From assembly GCA_026393985.1 (NCBI GenBank), contig JAPKZB010000093.1, forward strand, positions 1 through 58,281: 58,281 nucleotides of DNA, in the 5' to 3' direction. Position numbers and translations under genes: made by a program. The DNA comes from Acidobacteriota bacterium (GTDB lineage: Bacteria > Acidobacteriota > Terriglobia > Bryobacterales > Bryobacteraceae). The notes under the pieces were generated by a model. It was not told the origin of the DNA and ran no database searches. It was given only the letters and a program-made list of their open reading frames with translations. Below are positions 16,166 through 24,420 of this stretch, piece by piece; the first letter of the stretch is position 1, and every line of letters starts with the position of its first letter.

Positions 16166-16390
16166 CAGACTTCGAGTGAACCGGTGGGCGGGTGAACCGG
16201 CTGGATGGGCGGCGAGGCTGTTTTGCGAAACGAAGCCAGACGGGCAGGAGAGGACGTTGCTTTGGCAACTTCAGCGGTGTTGGGGGGGCGGCGTCAAGGG
16301 TTTTTGGGTTCCCGGGGGCATGGTTGTGTTGAAAAGAAAGGAGATATAGTTTCTCAGGGCCGGTGAAGGGCCTGGGGGTGGGGTGGGGGC

Positions 16391-17944
16391 TCAGGAGATG
16401 GTGAAGCGGTGGAAGGGTTCGAGGGAGTCGACTTCGGCTTCGGGGCGGCCGATTTTCCAGCGGTACATGCGGCCTTCGATCTTGCCGGGGGTGAAGTCGA
16501 GGAGGGTGAAGCCGTTGTGTTCGTGGGGGGCGAGGGAGGTTTGGAGATCGAGGCCGGTGGCGGGGAGGGGCGGGGTGCCGCGGGCGGCGGAGGGCCAGCC
16601 CAGGGGGCCGGTGGAGAGGGGGCCGGTGAGGATGGAGTGGACGGGGTTCGAGCGGAGGTCTTGGGAGCCGTTGCGGGTGATGGCGGCGTGGGCGAGGGCG
16701 TGGAGGTCGCCAGAGAGGAAGACGGCGGGGCGGTTCATGCGGGAGGCGGCGAGGAGGAGGCGGTCGTGCTGGGAGCGCCAGCCGGGCTGCCAGAAGTACT
16801 TGGCGCGGTCGACGCCGAGGCGGCCCTGGTCATCGAGGACGTCGGGGTACCATTCGCCCCATTTGCCGGCGGTCCAAGCGATGGGCATGGAGGGGACGTT
16901 GACGACGTGGCGGGCGGGGGAGAGGGCCATGCGGCGGGTGAGCCAGTTTTCGACGTTTTCGGGGACGAGGTCGGCGTAGGGTCCTTTGAGGGACTGGAAG
17001 CGGCGGCAATCGTAGAGGAGGAGTTCGACGAGGTTGCCGGCGCGGAGGGTGCCGTAGCATTCACTGAGCTGGGGGGCGCGGTCGGCGGCGGAGGCGCCGG
17101 GGAGGCCGGCGGGGCGGTCGGGGTTGGGGAGGTGTTCGGGGAAGTAGAGGTGCTGGGTGGCGCGGGCGAGTCGGAGCATAAAGTCGTCGGGGGGGAAGGA
17201 GACGCCGGCGATGGATTGGGGGTCGCGGGGGGTGAGGATGGCTTCGTCGTTTTCGAAGTAGTCGTGGTCGTCCTGGATGAAGTGGGTGGGGACGGAACGG
17301 AGGAGGGTGCCGTAGAGGTCGGCGATCTGGCGGTTGACGGCGGCTTTGAGGAGGGGCTCGTTGGGGGTACCGAGGACGGGGAGGTCGCGATTGAAGTCGG
17401 CGCCGAGGAGTTTTTTGGCCCAGGGTTGCTGGCCCATGGGAGCGGCGGCGCTGCCCCGGCCGAAGCGGAGGTCCCAGTAGACGTGGTCGCCGATGGCGAT
17501 CATGGCGTCGGGTTGTTCGCGGAGGGCGCGGGCGAGGAGGCGGCGGCGTTGGGGGATGGAGACCCAGTAGGGTTGGCCGGTGAGGGGGTTGGGCATGGCA
17601 TCGTGACCGCCGGCGCAGGTGTAGACGAGGAGGCGGAAGTGGGAGAGGGAGGCGTCGGGCGGGGGTAGGGTTTTGAGGGTCCAGGGTTCGACGTGGGGGA
17701 GGCGGAGGAGGTAGGGGGTGGCGGGTTGGAGGTTGGGGACGTCGAAGAGGAAGAACTGGCGGGCGGAGTCGGTGGGGATGCCGGGGACGGGGCGGTTGCC
17801 GACGTGGAGGATGGGGGGTTGGGGTTGGGGGAGGTGGTAGGAGACTTTGAGGAGGAAGCGGTGGTGGTTGGCGGTGGGGAGGATGTGGCGGGGGGAGTTG
17901 GGGGGGAGGGGGGCGGCGAGGGCGAGGAGTTCGCGACGGGTCAT
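16391..17944 (-). CDS. PhoD-like alkaline phosphatase/metallophosphatase
   Basis: 517 residues from the ATG at 17944 (MTRRELLALAAPLPPN, a Tat-type twin-arginine leader); the open frame extends upstream but overlaps the helicase gene on the same strand. An N-terminal Fn3/Ig-like segment (about 20-105) comes before the catalytic domain. Metal-binding motifs are LLVYTCAGGHD, IAIGDHVYWD, IQDDHDYFEND (Asp, His), VNVPSMPIAW and FLSGDLHALAHA. This is the PhoD architecture of secreted Ca/Fe phosphodiesterases that scavenge phosphate. It is very Pro-rich because the + strand here is strongly G-rich. It sits just beside the defence island. Confidence 0.88.
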   Translation of the reverse strand: MTRRELLALAAPLPPNSPRHILPTANHHRFLLKVSYHLPQPQPPILHVGNRPVPGIPTDSARQFFLFDVPNLQPATPYLLRLPHVEPWTLKTLPPPDASLSHFRLLVYTCAGGHDAMPNPLTGQPYWVSIPQRRRLLARALREQPDAMIAIGDHVYWDLRFGRGSAAAPMGQQPWAKKLLGADFNRDLPVLGTPNEPLLKAAVNRQIADLYGTLLRSVPTHFIQDDHDYFENDEAILTPRDPQSIAGVSFPPDDFMLRLARATQHLYFPEHLPNPDRPAGLPGASAADRAPQLSECYGTLRAGNLVELLLYDCRRFQSLKGPYADLVPENVENWLTRRMALSPARHVVNVPSMPIAWTAGKWGEWYPDVLDDQGRLGVDRAKYFWQPGWRSQHDRLLLAASRMNRPAVFLSGDLHALAHAAITRNGSQDLRSNPVHSILTGPLSTGPLGWPSAARGTPPLPATGLDLQTSLAPHEHNGFTLLDFTPGKIEGRMYRWKIGRPEAEVDSLEPFHRFTIS

Positions 17945-17975
17945 GAGGGTATGGTAGCGGATGGGGGTGGGGCGG

Positions 17976-20900
17976 TCAGGCGGAGGAGGAGTCGGTTTCT
18001 TCGTTGGGATCGGCCGGGTCCGGGAGGAGATCGCCGGGTGGGATGATGGCGCGGAGGCGGGCGAGGGGGCGGATGTTCTCGGCGTCGGTGAGGTCCTGAT
18101 ATTCGGGGTTGTTGGCGCGGAAGATGTAGCCGTTGGGCCCACCCTTGAGGACCCGGCGGAGGAGGTATTCGGGTTCGCCGGAGGCGTCCTGCCGCTCGAG
18201 GGCGACAATGTGTCCGGCGTTGGAGCCGGCGCTGGTGGGGGAGATGTGTTCGAGCAGGAGGTAGTCGCCATCGACGATGGGGTTCTTGCCGCCGTTCATG
18301 GAGTTGCCGGCGGCGCGGGCGATGAAGTGTCTGGCGGGGTCGAGGCGGCCGTAGCCGTCGCCGAGAAGGCGGTGCTCTTCCTGGTCGGTGCGGCCGGCGC
18401 GGAAGTGGCCGCAGGCGATTTTGAGATTGGGGAAGTAGGGGACGGGGACGCCGTGGGGGGCGGCGGGGGCGATGGGCAGGACGCGGGCGCGGCGGGCTTC
18501 GTAGGTGGCGAGGCGGTAGTCGATCAGCTCCTGGACCAGGTCCGAAAACCCGGGGGATGCGACGGGGACGGTGGGGACGAAGTGGCCGTTTTTGATGGTG
18601 AAGAGCGGGGTGGCGGTGCGGGTGTTGCCGCCGGTCCAGGCGTGGACGGGATTCTTGCGCCAGTAGGCGAGCCAAGCGGAGCTGCGGCCGTCAGCGAAGG
18701 TTTCTGACAGATCGGAGAGGAGAGGGGGACGGCGGTGGAGGACGTCCCAGGAGCGGGCGGCGAGTTCCGGGAGCGGAGGAGGAGTTTGCCAGCCGTTCAA
18801 CTCCTGAAACGCTTCGAGGAGGATCATCTTGAACGACCGGGTCATGTCAGTGGTTTCGACGGTGAGGAGGGAGGCGAGCTCCGGGGCGGTGAGTGGGAGG
18901 TGGAGGTCCTGCTTGGCCCGGACGAGGGCGAACCAGCTTTGGAACTGGTGGCGGACGGCGATGGGGTTGCCGCCGGCGCGAGAGAACTCAAGGAGCGTGG
19001 GGCGGCGGCCGAGGGCGTCGCGCAGCGCTTCGTAGGTTTTTTCGGCGCTGTCGCCGTCGAGGGACTGGAAGAACTGAATGAGGTCAAGGTCGTAGTTGAC
19101 GTAGCAGCCCGGGGGCAGGACGAGGCGCTGGTTTTCGAGGTCGCGGCCGAAACGGGCGAGGTCGCGGTAGGTGGGGCCGATGGAGAAGAGGGCCTGTGGC
19201 TTGTGGAAGAAGCTGCGGTGGTTGCCGATGAAGTCGAGGATGACCAGGCGCTCTTTGGCGGGGGCGCGCCGGAGGCCACGGCCGATTTGCTGGAGGAAGA
19301 GAACCTTCGACTCGGTGGGGCGGAGCAGGAGGACGGTGTCGACTTCGGGAAGGTCGACACCTTCATTGAACAGGTCGACGGAGAAGACGATGGCGAGAGA
19401 GCCGGAGCGGAGTTGATGGAGGGCCTCACCGCGGCTGAGGGCGGAGCGGCCATGGACGGCGGCGGCGCGGACACCAAACTTTTGAAACTGGGCGGCCATG
19501 AAGTCGGCATGGGAGATGGAGACGCAGAAGGCGAGGGTGCGGGACTGGGCGTGGGCGCGCCACTGGCGATGGGCGTGCCGGGCGCGGGCGAGGGTGGCGA
19601 GTTTGTTCGCGAGCTGCTCGGGGTCGAAGTGGCCGTGGCGCCAGGGGATTTCGCGGTAGTCGACGTCTTCGTCGTAGATGCCGTAGTAGGTGAACGGCAC
19701 GAGGAGTTGCGCGTTGACGCCGGCGACGAGGTTTTTCTCAAAGACGAGGTTGTCGTCGCAGAGGGAGAGGATATCGGTTTGGTCGGTGCGGTCGGGGGTG
19801 GCGGTGAGGCCGAGGAGGAAGCGGGGCTGGAAGTGGTTGAGGAGCCGGCGGTAGGTGGGGGCGGCGGCGTGATGGAACTCGTCGACGACGATGTAGTCGA
19901 AGTGATCGACGGCGAAGTGTTCCAGGTGGGAGAGGCGGCCGAGGGTCTGGACGGAGGCGCAGAGGAGGTCGACGTCGCGGTCGCGGGATAGGGATTGGTA
20001 GAAGCCGACGACGGCGCGGGGGCGGATGCGGAGAAAGGTGGCGGCGGCTTGCTCGAGGATCTCTTCGCGATGGGCGACGAACAGGATGCGGCGGGAGTTG
20101 GACTGGACGGTGTCGAAGGCGGCGAGATAAGTTTTGCCGAGTCCGGTGGCGAGGACGACGAGGCCGCGGCGGAAGCCGTCGCGGCGGGTTTGGGCGAGGG
20201 CGGCGAGGGCTTCGGTTTGCAGGGCGGTGGGTTGGACGGGTGGTTCGGTTTCGTGGCTTCCGGGGGCGACGGGGAGGGTGTTTCGTGGCTTCCGGGGGCG
20301 ACGGGGAGGGTGGGCGGGACGCGGCGCTGGCGGTAGTGCTCGATCCAGGAATCGGTGAGGGGGACGGCGCGGGGGTTGCCGAAGAGCTCTTCGAAGCGGT
20401 TGCGAGCCTCGAGAAAGCCGTTGTCGCCGGGATAGGTGACGCGATAGTTCCATTCGAGGCCCTGTTGGAGGGCCTGGCTGCTGATGTTGCTCGAACCGAT
20501 GAAGGCCTGGCCGTGGAGGCGGTGGCCTTCGGCGAAGCGGGCGAAGAGATAGGCCTTGAGGTGGAAGCTTTCGGTTTTGGTTTCGTGAATCCGGACCTGC
20601 GCGCCGTGCTGCGCGAGGAGCATGAGGAGACTGAGGGCTTCGGGGTCGGTGATGTGGAGGTAGTCGCTCGTGAGGATGCGGACCCGGGCGGCGCGGTGGG
20701 CGAGGGCGGCGTGGAGGTCGGGGAGGAGGAGACGGAGGCCGGTGGTTTTGATGAAGGCGACGGCGAGATCGATTTCGTGGGATTCGGCGATGGCGGCGCA
20801 GAGGTGGGGGAGGAAGGGGCTGGCGCCGCCGGGGATGAGCCGGCGGATGGGTTCGGCCGGTTTGCGGGCGAGGGCGTTGAGCCAGAGGCGGGGTTCGTCC

Positions 20901-21439
20901 GGGCGGTGGCCGGGGGTGGTCCAGGCGTCGTGGGAGGCGTAGGCGGGGAGATTTTCGAGCCAATGAGCGAGGCGGGATTGGTCGGCGTAAGTGAAGTGGC
21001 GACCGTCGATTTCGGCTTCGCCGGCGCCGTGTTTGAAGCTGACGAAGAGCGTGCCGCCGGGCTTGAGGGCGGACCAGAGGAGCCCGAGGGCGGGGGGAAT
21101 TTCGTCCGGGGGGAGATGGAGGAGGCTGGCGCAGGCCCAGATGCCGTCGTAGCAGGCGACTTCGTTGACGTCAGCGAAGGTGCGGACGGCGACGGGTTGG
21201 CCGATGTGTTGGGCGGCGAGGGCGGCGAGTTCGGGGCAGGCGTCGAAGGGGTGGACGCGGTAGCCGTGGAAGAGAAATGCTTTCGAGTCCCGGCCGGAGC
21301 CGCAGCCGGCGTCGAGGATGAGGCCACCGGGGGGGAGGGCGGCGAGGAAGCGGGCGTGGAGGGGGGAGAGATCGAGGGGGAGGGTGGCGTCGCAGTAGGC
21401 GTGGGCGTGGAGCCGGTAGTAGTCGAGAGTGCCGGGCAT
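17976..21439 (-). pseudogene. Frameshifted SAM methyltransferase-PLD nuclease-SF2 helicase-DUF3427-S24 fusion
   Basis: Two overlapping frames make one protein of about 1143 residues if a single 32-bp copy is removed at 20249-20312. In order: class I methyltransferase (LILDAGCGSGR, residues 40-50; to about 190), PLD-type nuclease (HLKAYLF at 293 and FIGSSNIS at 314), SF2 helicase (ATGLGKTYLAAF Walker A, VVDEFHHA motif II, LGLTATPDRTD motif III, QQIGRGLRRAP motif VI), a DUF3427-like linker, and an S24/LexA-like end (AAGNSMNGGKNPIVDGDYLL with Ser, YLLRRVLKGG with Lys). As it stands the first frame yields methyltransferase-PLD plus a Ser/Pro-rich nonsense tail to 18842. PLD-DEAD-DUF3427 proteins are defence/DNA-processing helicases; the fused methyltransferase and peptidase-like ends are unusual. 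Confidence 0.88.
20249..20312. repeat. Exact 32-bp tandem duplication that breaks the reading frame
   Basis: The 32 bases at 20249-20280 are repeated without change at 20281-20312, and the base before each copy is also identical. In the gene's strand each copy encodes TLPVAPGSHET in a different frame. Since 32 leaves remainder 2 on division by three, removing one copy joins the frame starting at 21439 to the frame ending at 17976. Confidence 0.97.
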
Positions 21440-21565
21440 GCGACGGGAGGTGGAGGTTATCGATGGCAGACAACCTTCTTTTCACTGTATCGTCTCCGGT
21501 GCGCTGGTTAGATAGGCACAGCGGGTTCTCTGTTATTCTTTGTCTGTTCCAATCCCAGGTGACGC

Positions 21566-22399
21566 TTGGCTGACGAATCCAAAATTGGGAAGGTTTGGCA
21601 GGACGATGAGTTGGATGCGATCGTGTCCGATTACTTCGCGATGCTGCGGGCGGAGTTGGAGGGGAGGAAGTATCGCAAGGTGGAACATAGCGCGGCGCTG
21701 ATGGCGAGGATTGGCCGGACGCATCGGTCGGTTGAGTTCAAACATCAGAACATTTCGGCCGTGCTCGATGAACTGGGTATGCCCTGGATTGCGGGTTACA
21801 TTCCGAAGCGGAATTATCAGAACGCTATTTTTGGTGCGATTGACCGCTATCTTTCGCGTTCGCCGGAGTTGTTGACCTTCGTGCCGGCCGCCAGGGAGAA
21901 GGAGGCGCCGTTGGCCAGTCTGGTAACGCCTCCGGTATTGCAAGAGAGGGAGAACAACACTCCGGCGGGGTTGCAGCGTCTGGTCCGGAAGTTTGACCCG
22001 GTGCAGCGGGACTTTCGGAACCGGGTTTTGGGGTCGGCCGGCGAGGAGTTGGTGGTTGGTTTTGAGCGCGCCCGGCTGGCGGAGCAGGGGCGAGGCGATC
22101 TGGCCCGTGAGGTGAGATGGGTGGCGGGTGAAGATGGCGACGGCGCGGGCTACGATGTACGGTCGTTCGATGCGTTGGGGCGGGAACGGTTGATCGAGGT
22201 GAAGACGACGAACGGTTCGGCACGGACTCCCTTTTTTCTATCGCGAAATGAGCGAGCGCTGAGCGAGGAGCGCCCGGAGGATTGGCGGCTCTACCGGGTG
22301 CATGAGTTTTCCAAACGGCCCTTGATTTTTGAACTGGCTCCTCCACTCGACCGGAGCGTGGTGTCCCGGCCCGAGACCTGGAAGGTGAGTTTCGCATGA
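21566..22399 (+). CDS. DUF3883-type PD-(D/E)XK nuclease-like protein
   Basis: 277 residues starting at TTG 21566, with AGGTGA five bases upstream (MADESKIGKVW); no closer ATG fits. The N-terminal half (about 10-100, with RTHRSVEFKHQNISAVLD) resembles a DNA-recognition module found in several restriction-associated proteins. The C-terminal domain carries a restriction-endonuclease-fold core: GEELVVGFE, GYDVRSF (Asp197) and RLIEVKTT (Glu211, Lys213), which is D-xn-ExK. DUF3883 domains are typical of defence islands. It overlaps the HNH gene by 4 bp (ATGA), so the two act together, and is divergent from the broken helicase gene. Confidence 0.85.
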   Translation: MADESKIGKVWQDDELDAIVSDYFAMLRAELEGRKYRKVEHSAALMARIGRTHRSVEFKHQNISAVLDELGMPWIAGYIPKRNYQNAIFGAIDRYLSRSPELLTFVPAAREKEAPLASLVTPPVLQERENNTPAGLQRLVRKFDPVQRDFRNRVLGSAGEELVVGFERARLAEQGRGDLAREVRWVAGEDGDGAGYDVRSFDALGRERLIEVKTTNGSARTPFFLSRNERALSEERPEDWRLYRVHEFSKRPLIFELAPPLDRSVVSRPETWKVSFA

Positions 22400-23295
22400 C
22401 GGAGATCGCCGATGCCGAGGAGGTGCTGCGGAGGGTGACCGGACTCGGGCTCTGGCGACGGGGCGCGGAGCGGGCGCCGCACAAGCCGCTGCTGATTCTG
22501 CTGGCGCTCGGGCGATTGAGCCAGGGAGGCAAACGGCTGTGTCCCTACGAGGATTGGGAGCCGGGGCTACGGCAGTTGCTGGAAGAGTTCGGGACACCGC
22601 GACGATCGGTGCATCCGGAGTATCCGTTCTGGCGGCTGCAGAACGATCAGCTCTGGGAAGTTGAGGCGGATGGCCGAATGACCCGGCGAAGCTTGGGGGC
22701 GGATGTGCTGAAGAGCGAACTGGTGAAGTTTCGCATCCGGGGTGGGTTTACGGCGCCCGTGTACGAGGCGTTTCGACGGGACCCGCAACTGGTCCGACAG
22801 GCGGCGCAGGCGCTCTTGCTGGGCCATTTTCCAGCCTCTCTGCACGAGGAGATTTTATGCGCCGCCGGGCTGGACTTTGAATCGACCGTGCGGCGGAGCC
22901 GGCTGCGGAGCTTTCGGGATGAGGTGCTTGCGGCGTACGGACATAGCTGCGCGTTCTGTGGGTATGACGTGAGGATGGGCAGCGCGGACCTCGGGTTGGA
23001 CGCCGCGCATATCATGTGGCATCAGGCAAAAGGTCCGGACTTAACGGCGAACGGGTTGGCCTGTTGTACGCTGCACCACCGGGCGCTGGACCGGGGAGCG
23101 ATCGGGTTGAGCGATGAGCTGACGATTCTGGTTTCGGCGCATGCGTACGGCGGGTTGAGGTTCGACGAGCACTTTGTTTCGCTGATGGGCCGACCGCTGC
23201 GGCGACCGAACCTGGCCAGCAGTCTGCCAAAGCAGGAGTATCTGGAGTGGCATCGGCGGGAGGTATTCCGGCCGCCGTCGCGGGATGGCGTCTGA
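22396..23295 (+). CDS. Sulfur-binding-domain-type HNH endonuclease (phosphorothioate-dependent restriction)
   Basis: 299 residues. The N-terminal part (RAPHKPLLILLALGRL, about 26-41, and YPFWRLQND) matches the DNA sulfur-binding domain of ScoMcrA-type enzymes. The C-terminal HNH nuclease has CAFC (185-188), LDAAHI (201-206), Asn219 and CTLHHRALDRGAI (224-236). Enzymes of this type are type IV restriction systems that cut phosphorothioate-modified foreign DNA. No dnd or ssp modification genes are in view, as expected for a host whose own DNA is not modified. Which bases it recognises cannot be told. It is co-translated with the DUF3883 gene. Codon use is less G-skewed than the surroundings. 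Confidence 0.85.
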   Translation: MTEIADAEEVLRRVTGLGLWRRGAERAPHKPLLILLALGRLSQGGKRLCPYEDWEPGLRQLLEEFGTPRRSVHPEYPFWRLQNDQLWEVEADGRMTRRSLGADVLKSELVKFRIRGGFTAPVYEAFRRDPQLVRQAAQALLLGHFPASLHEEILCAAGLDFESTVRRSRLRSFRDEVLAAYGHSCAFCGYDVRMGSADLGLDAAHIMWHQAKGPDLTANGLACCTLHHRALDRGAIGLSDELTILVSAHAYGGLRFDEHFVSLMGRPLRRPNLASSLPKQEYLEWHRREVFRPPSRDGV

Positions 23296-23322
23296 GCAGG
23301 ATTCCGGTTCGTGGCGCGCCGG

Positions 23323-23988
23323 TTAGGGATGGCGGTCGCCGGGGAGGAGGTGTTGGTTGTAGCCGAGTTCGACGAGGCGGTGGAAGGCGGCGAGGACGTC
23401 GGGCGGGATGCGCTGCGGGGCCGTCCAGCCATGGCGGGCGTAGACCCAGAGACGCTGGAGGTCGCCGAGGATGATGTTGGCTACCTTCGCGGGTTCGAGG
23501 CCGGGCTCGGTACAGTACGACGTAAACGTCGCGGGCCAGGTGGCCATTGTCGCCGGCATCTCCGGCCACTCCACCGCGTGCGCCGCATACGCGCGACGCT
23601 GCATGAACGGCTTCGTCACGATCAGAATCCGCGCCAGCGGGCGGCCGGACAGCAGACGGCGGCAGAAACGGATGTTCTCGGCCGTGTTCGTCGCCTCCCG
23701 CTCAGCCAGGATCGCCGCGGGCGGGACGCCGGCCTCCCGGAGATGTTCGGCAAAGACGTCGGCTTCGGGGCGATCCCAGTGCGTGGCCAACAGATCGGAC
23801 TGATGGGCGATGCCGCCGGTGGGGACGACGAGCGGGGCGAGGCCCTGGTGATAAAGCTCCGCCGCGTGGGCGGCGACGCGGATGTCGTTGGTGCCCAGCA
23901 CCAGCATGGCGTCGGCCGGGGCGGGCTGGTGAGGCAACTGGTGATAGGCGAAGACCTGCGAGGCGAGGCGGACAGCTTCCGGGGTCAT
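23323..23988 (-). CDS. YdcF/SanA-family (DUF218) protein
   Basis: 221 residues. The Rossmann-like DUF218 fold shows ADAMLVLGTNDIRVA, the SxxTxEN-type motif as EREATNTAENIRF, and ILIVTKPFMQRRA, matching YdcF (which binds S-adenosylmethionine in E. coli) rather than the membrane-bound ElyC/SanA forms, since no transmembrane segment is present. It follows DUF5990 on the same strand with a 5-bp gap. Around 23520-23740 the + strand is C-rich, the reverse of the skew seen elsewhere, which may reflect a different history. Biological role unknown. Confidence 0.86.
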   Translation of the reverse strand: MTPEAVRLASQVFAYHQLPHQPAPADAMLVLGTNDIRVAAHAAELYHQGLAPLVVPTGGIAHQSDLLATHWDRPEADVFAEHLREAGVPPAAILAEREATNTAENIRFCRRLLSGRPLARILIVTKPFMQRRAYAAHAVEWPEMPATMATWPATFTSYCTEPGLEPAKVANIILGDLQRLWVYARHGWTAPQRIPPDVLAAFHRLVELGYNQHLLPGDRHP

Positions 23989-23993
23989 GGCGG

Positions 23994-24380
23994 CTAGGAG
24001 AGCGGCGTCCAGCCGGCGAAGGGCTTGGGCGTGGCGCAGGTGGGGCCGCCGTCGCGGGCCTGGCCGGGGATTTGCGTTTGATAGGCCGGATGGTCCCCGG
24101 TGAGGCCGGTGAGCGGGACCTTCAGACGGCGGCTCCAGGGGGAGCCGGGCTGGCCGGCGGCGGTGCCGATGTCGAGGTAGAGAAACCGGCCCGCGGGCGG
24201 GCCCTGGACGAAGGGGCCGCGGAGGGGAAAGGGGAGGGTGCAGAGGAAGGTGAGATCGGCGCCGGTGGAGCGTTGGATGCCGATGGTTTCGTAGTGGTGG
24301 CCGCGGCCGCGCTGGAGGCCGAAGTCGACGCCGGCGGGCGGGGCGAGGAGGGTGATGTGGAGGGTGATTTCGGTTTCCAT
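23994..24380 (-). CDS. DUF5990 family protein
   Basis: 128 residues from the ATG at 24380 (METEITLHITLLAPPAGVDF); a longer frame upstream crosses the divergent M81 gene and is rejected. The motif GLQRGRGHHYETIGIQ and the later GRFLYLDIGTAAGQ are the recognisable parts of DUF5990. The family has no assigned function; proteins of this size bind small ligands in a beta fold. It forms a two-gene unit with the YdcF-like gene 5 bp downstream. A CATAAT box on the minus strand (24401-24396) is 15 nt from the start. Confidence 0.8.
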   Translation of the reverse strand: METEITLHITLLAPPAGVDFGLQRGRGHHYETIGIQRSTGADLTFLCTLPFPLRGPFVQGPPAGRFLYLDIGTAAGQPGSPWSRRLKVPLTGLTGDHPAYQTQIPGQARDGGPTCATPKPFAGWTPLS

Positions 24381-24408
24381 GATGGTCCGGATTCCATTAT
24401 GCCGGTGA

Positions 24409-24414
24409 TATGAT
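24409..24414 (+). promoter_or_regulatory. -10 box TATGAT, leaderless arrangement
   Basis: TATGAT lies 6 nt before the ATG of the M81 peptidase gene at 24421, with no ribosome-binding site between them. Confidence 0.5.
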
Positions 24415-24420
24415 TCGGCC

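Noticed and set aside
16166-16390. Terminator or small gene in the 225-bp gap after the HEPN gene
   Set aside because: Only a weak hairpin (16256-16269) without a T-run, and no frame with a start, ribosome-binding site and plausible length.
18842-20280. Continuation of the methyltransferase-PLD frame, Ser/Pro-rich
   Set aside because: It is the out-of-frame reading of the helicase region after the 32-bp duplication, not a domain.
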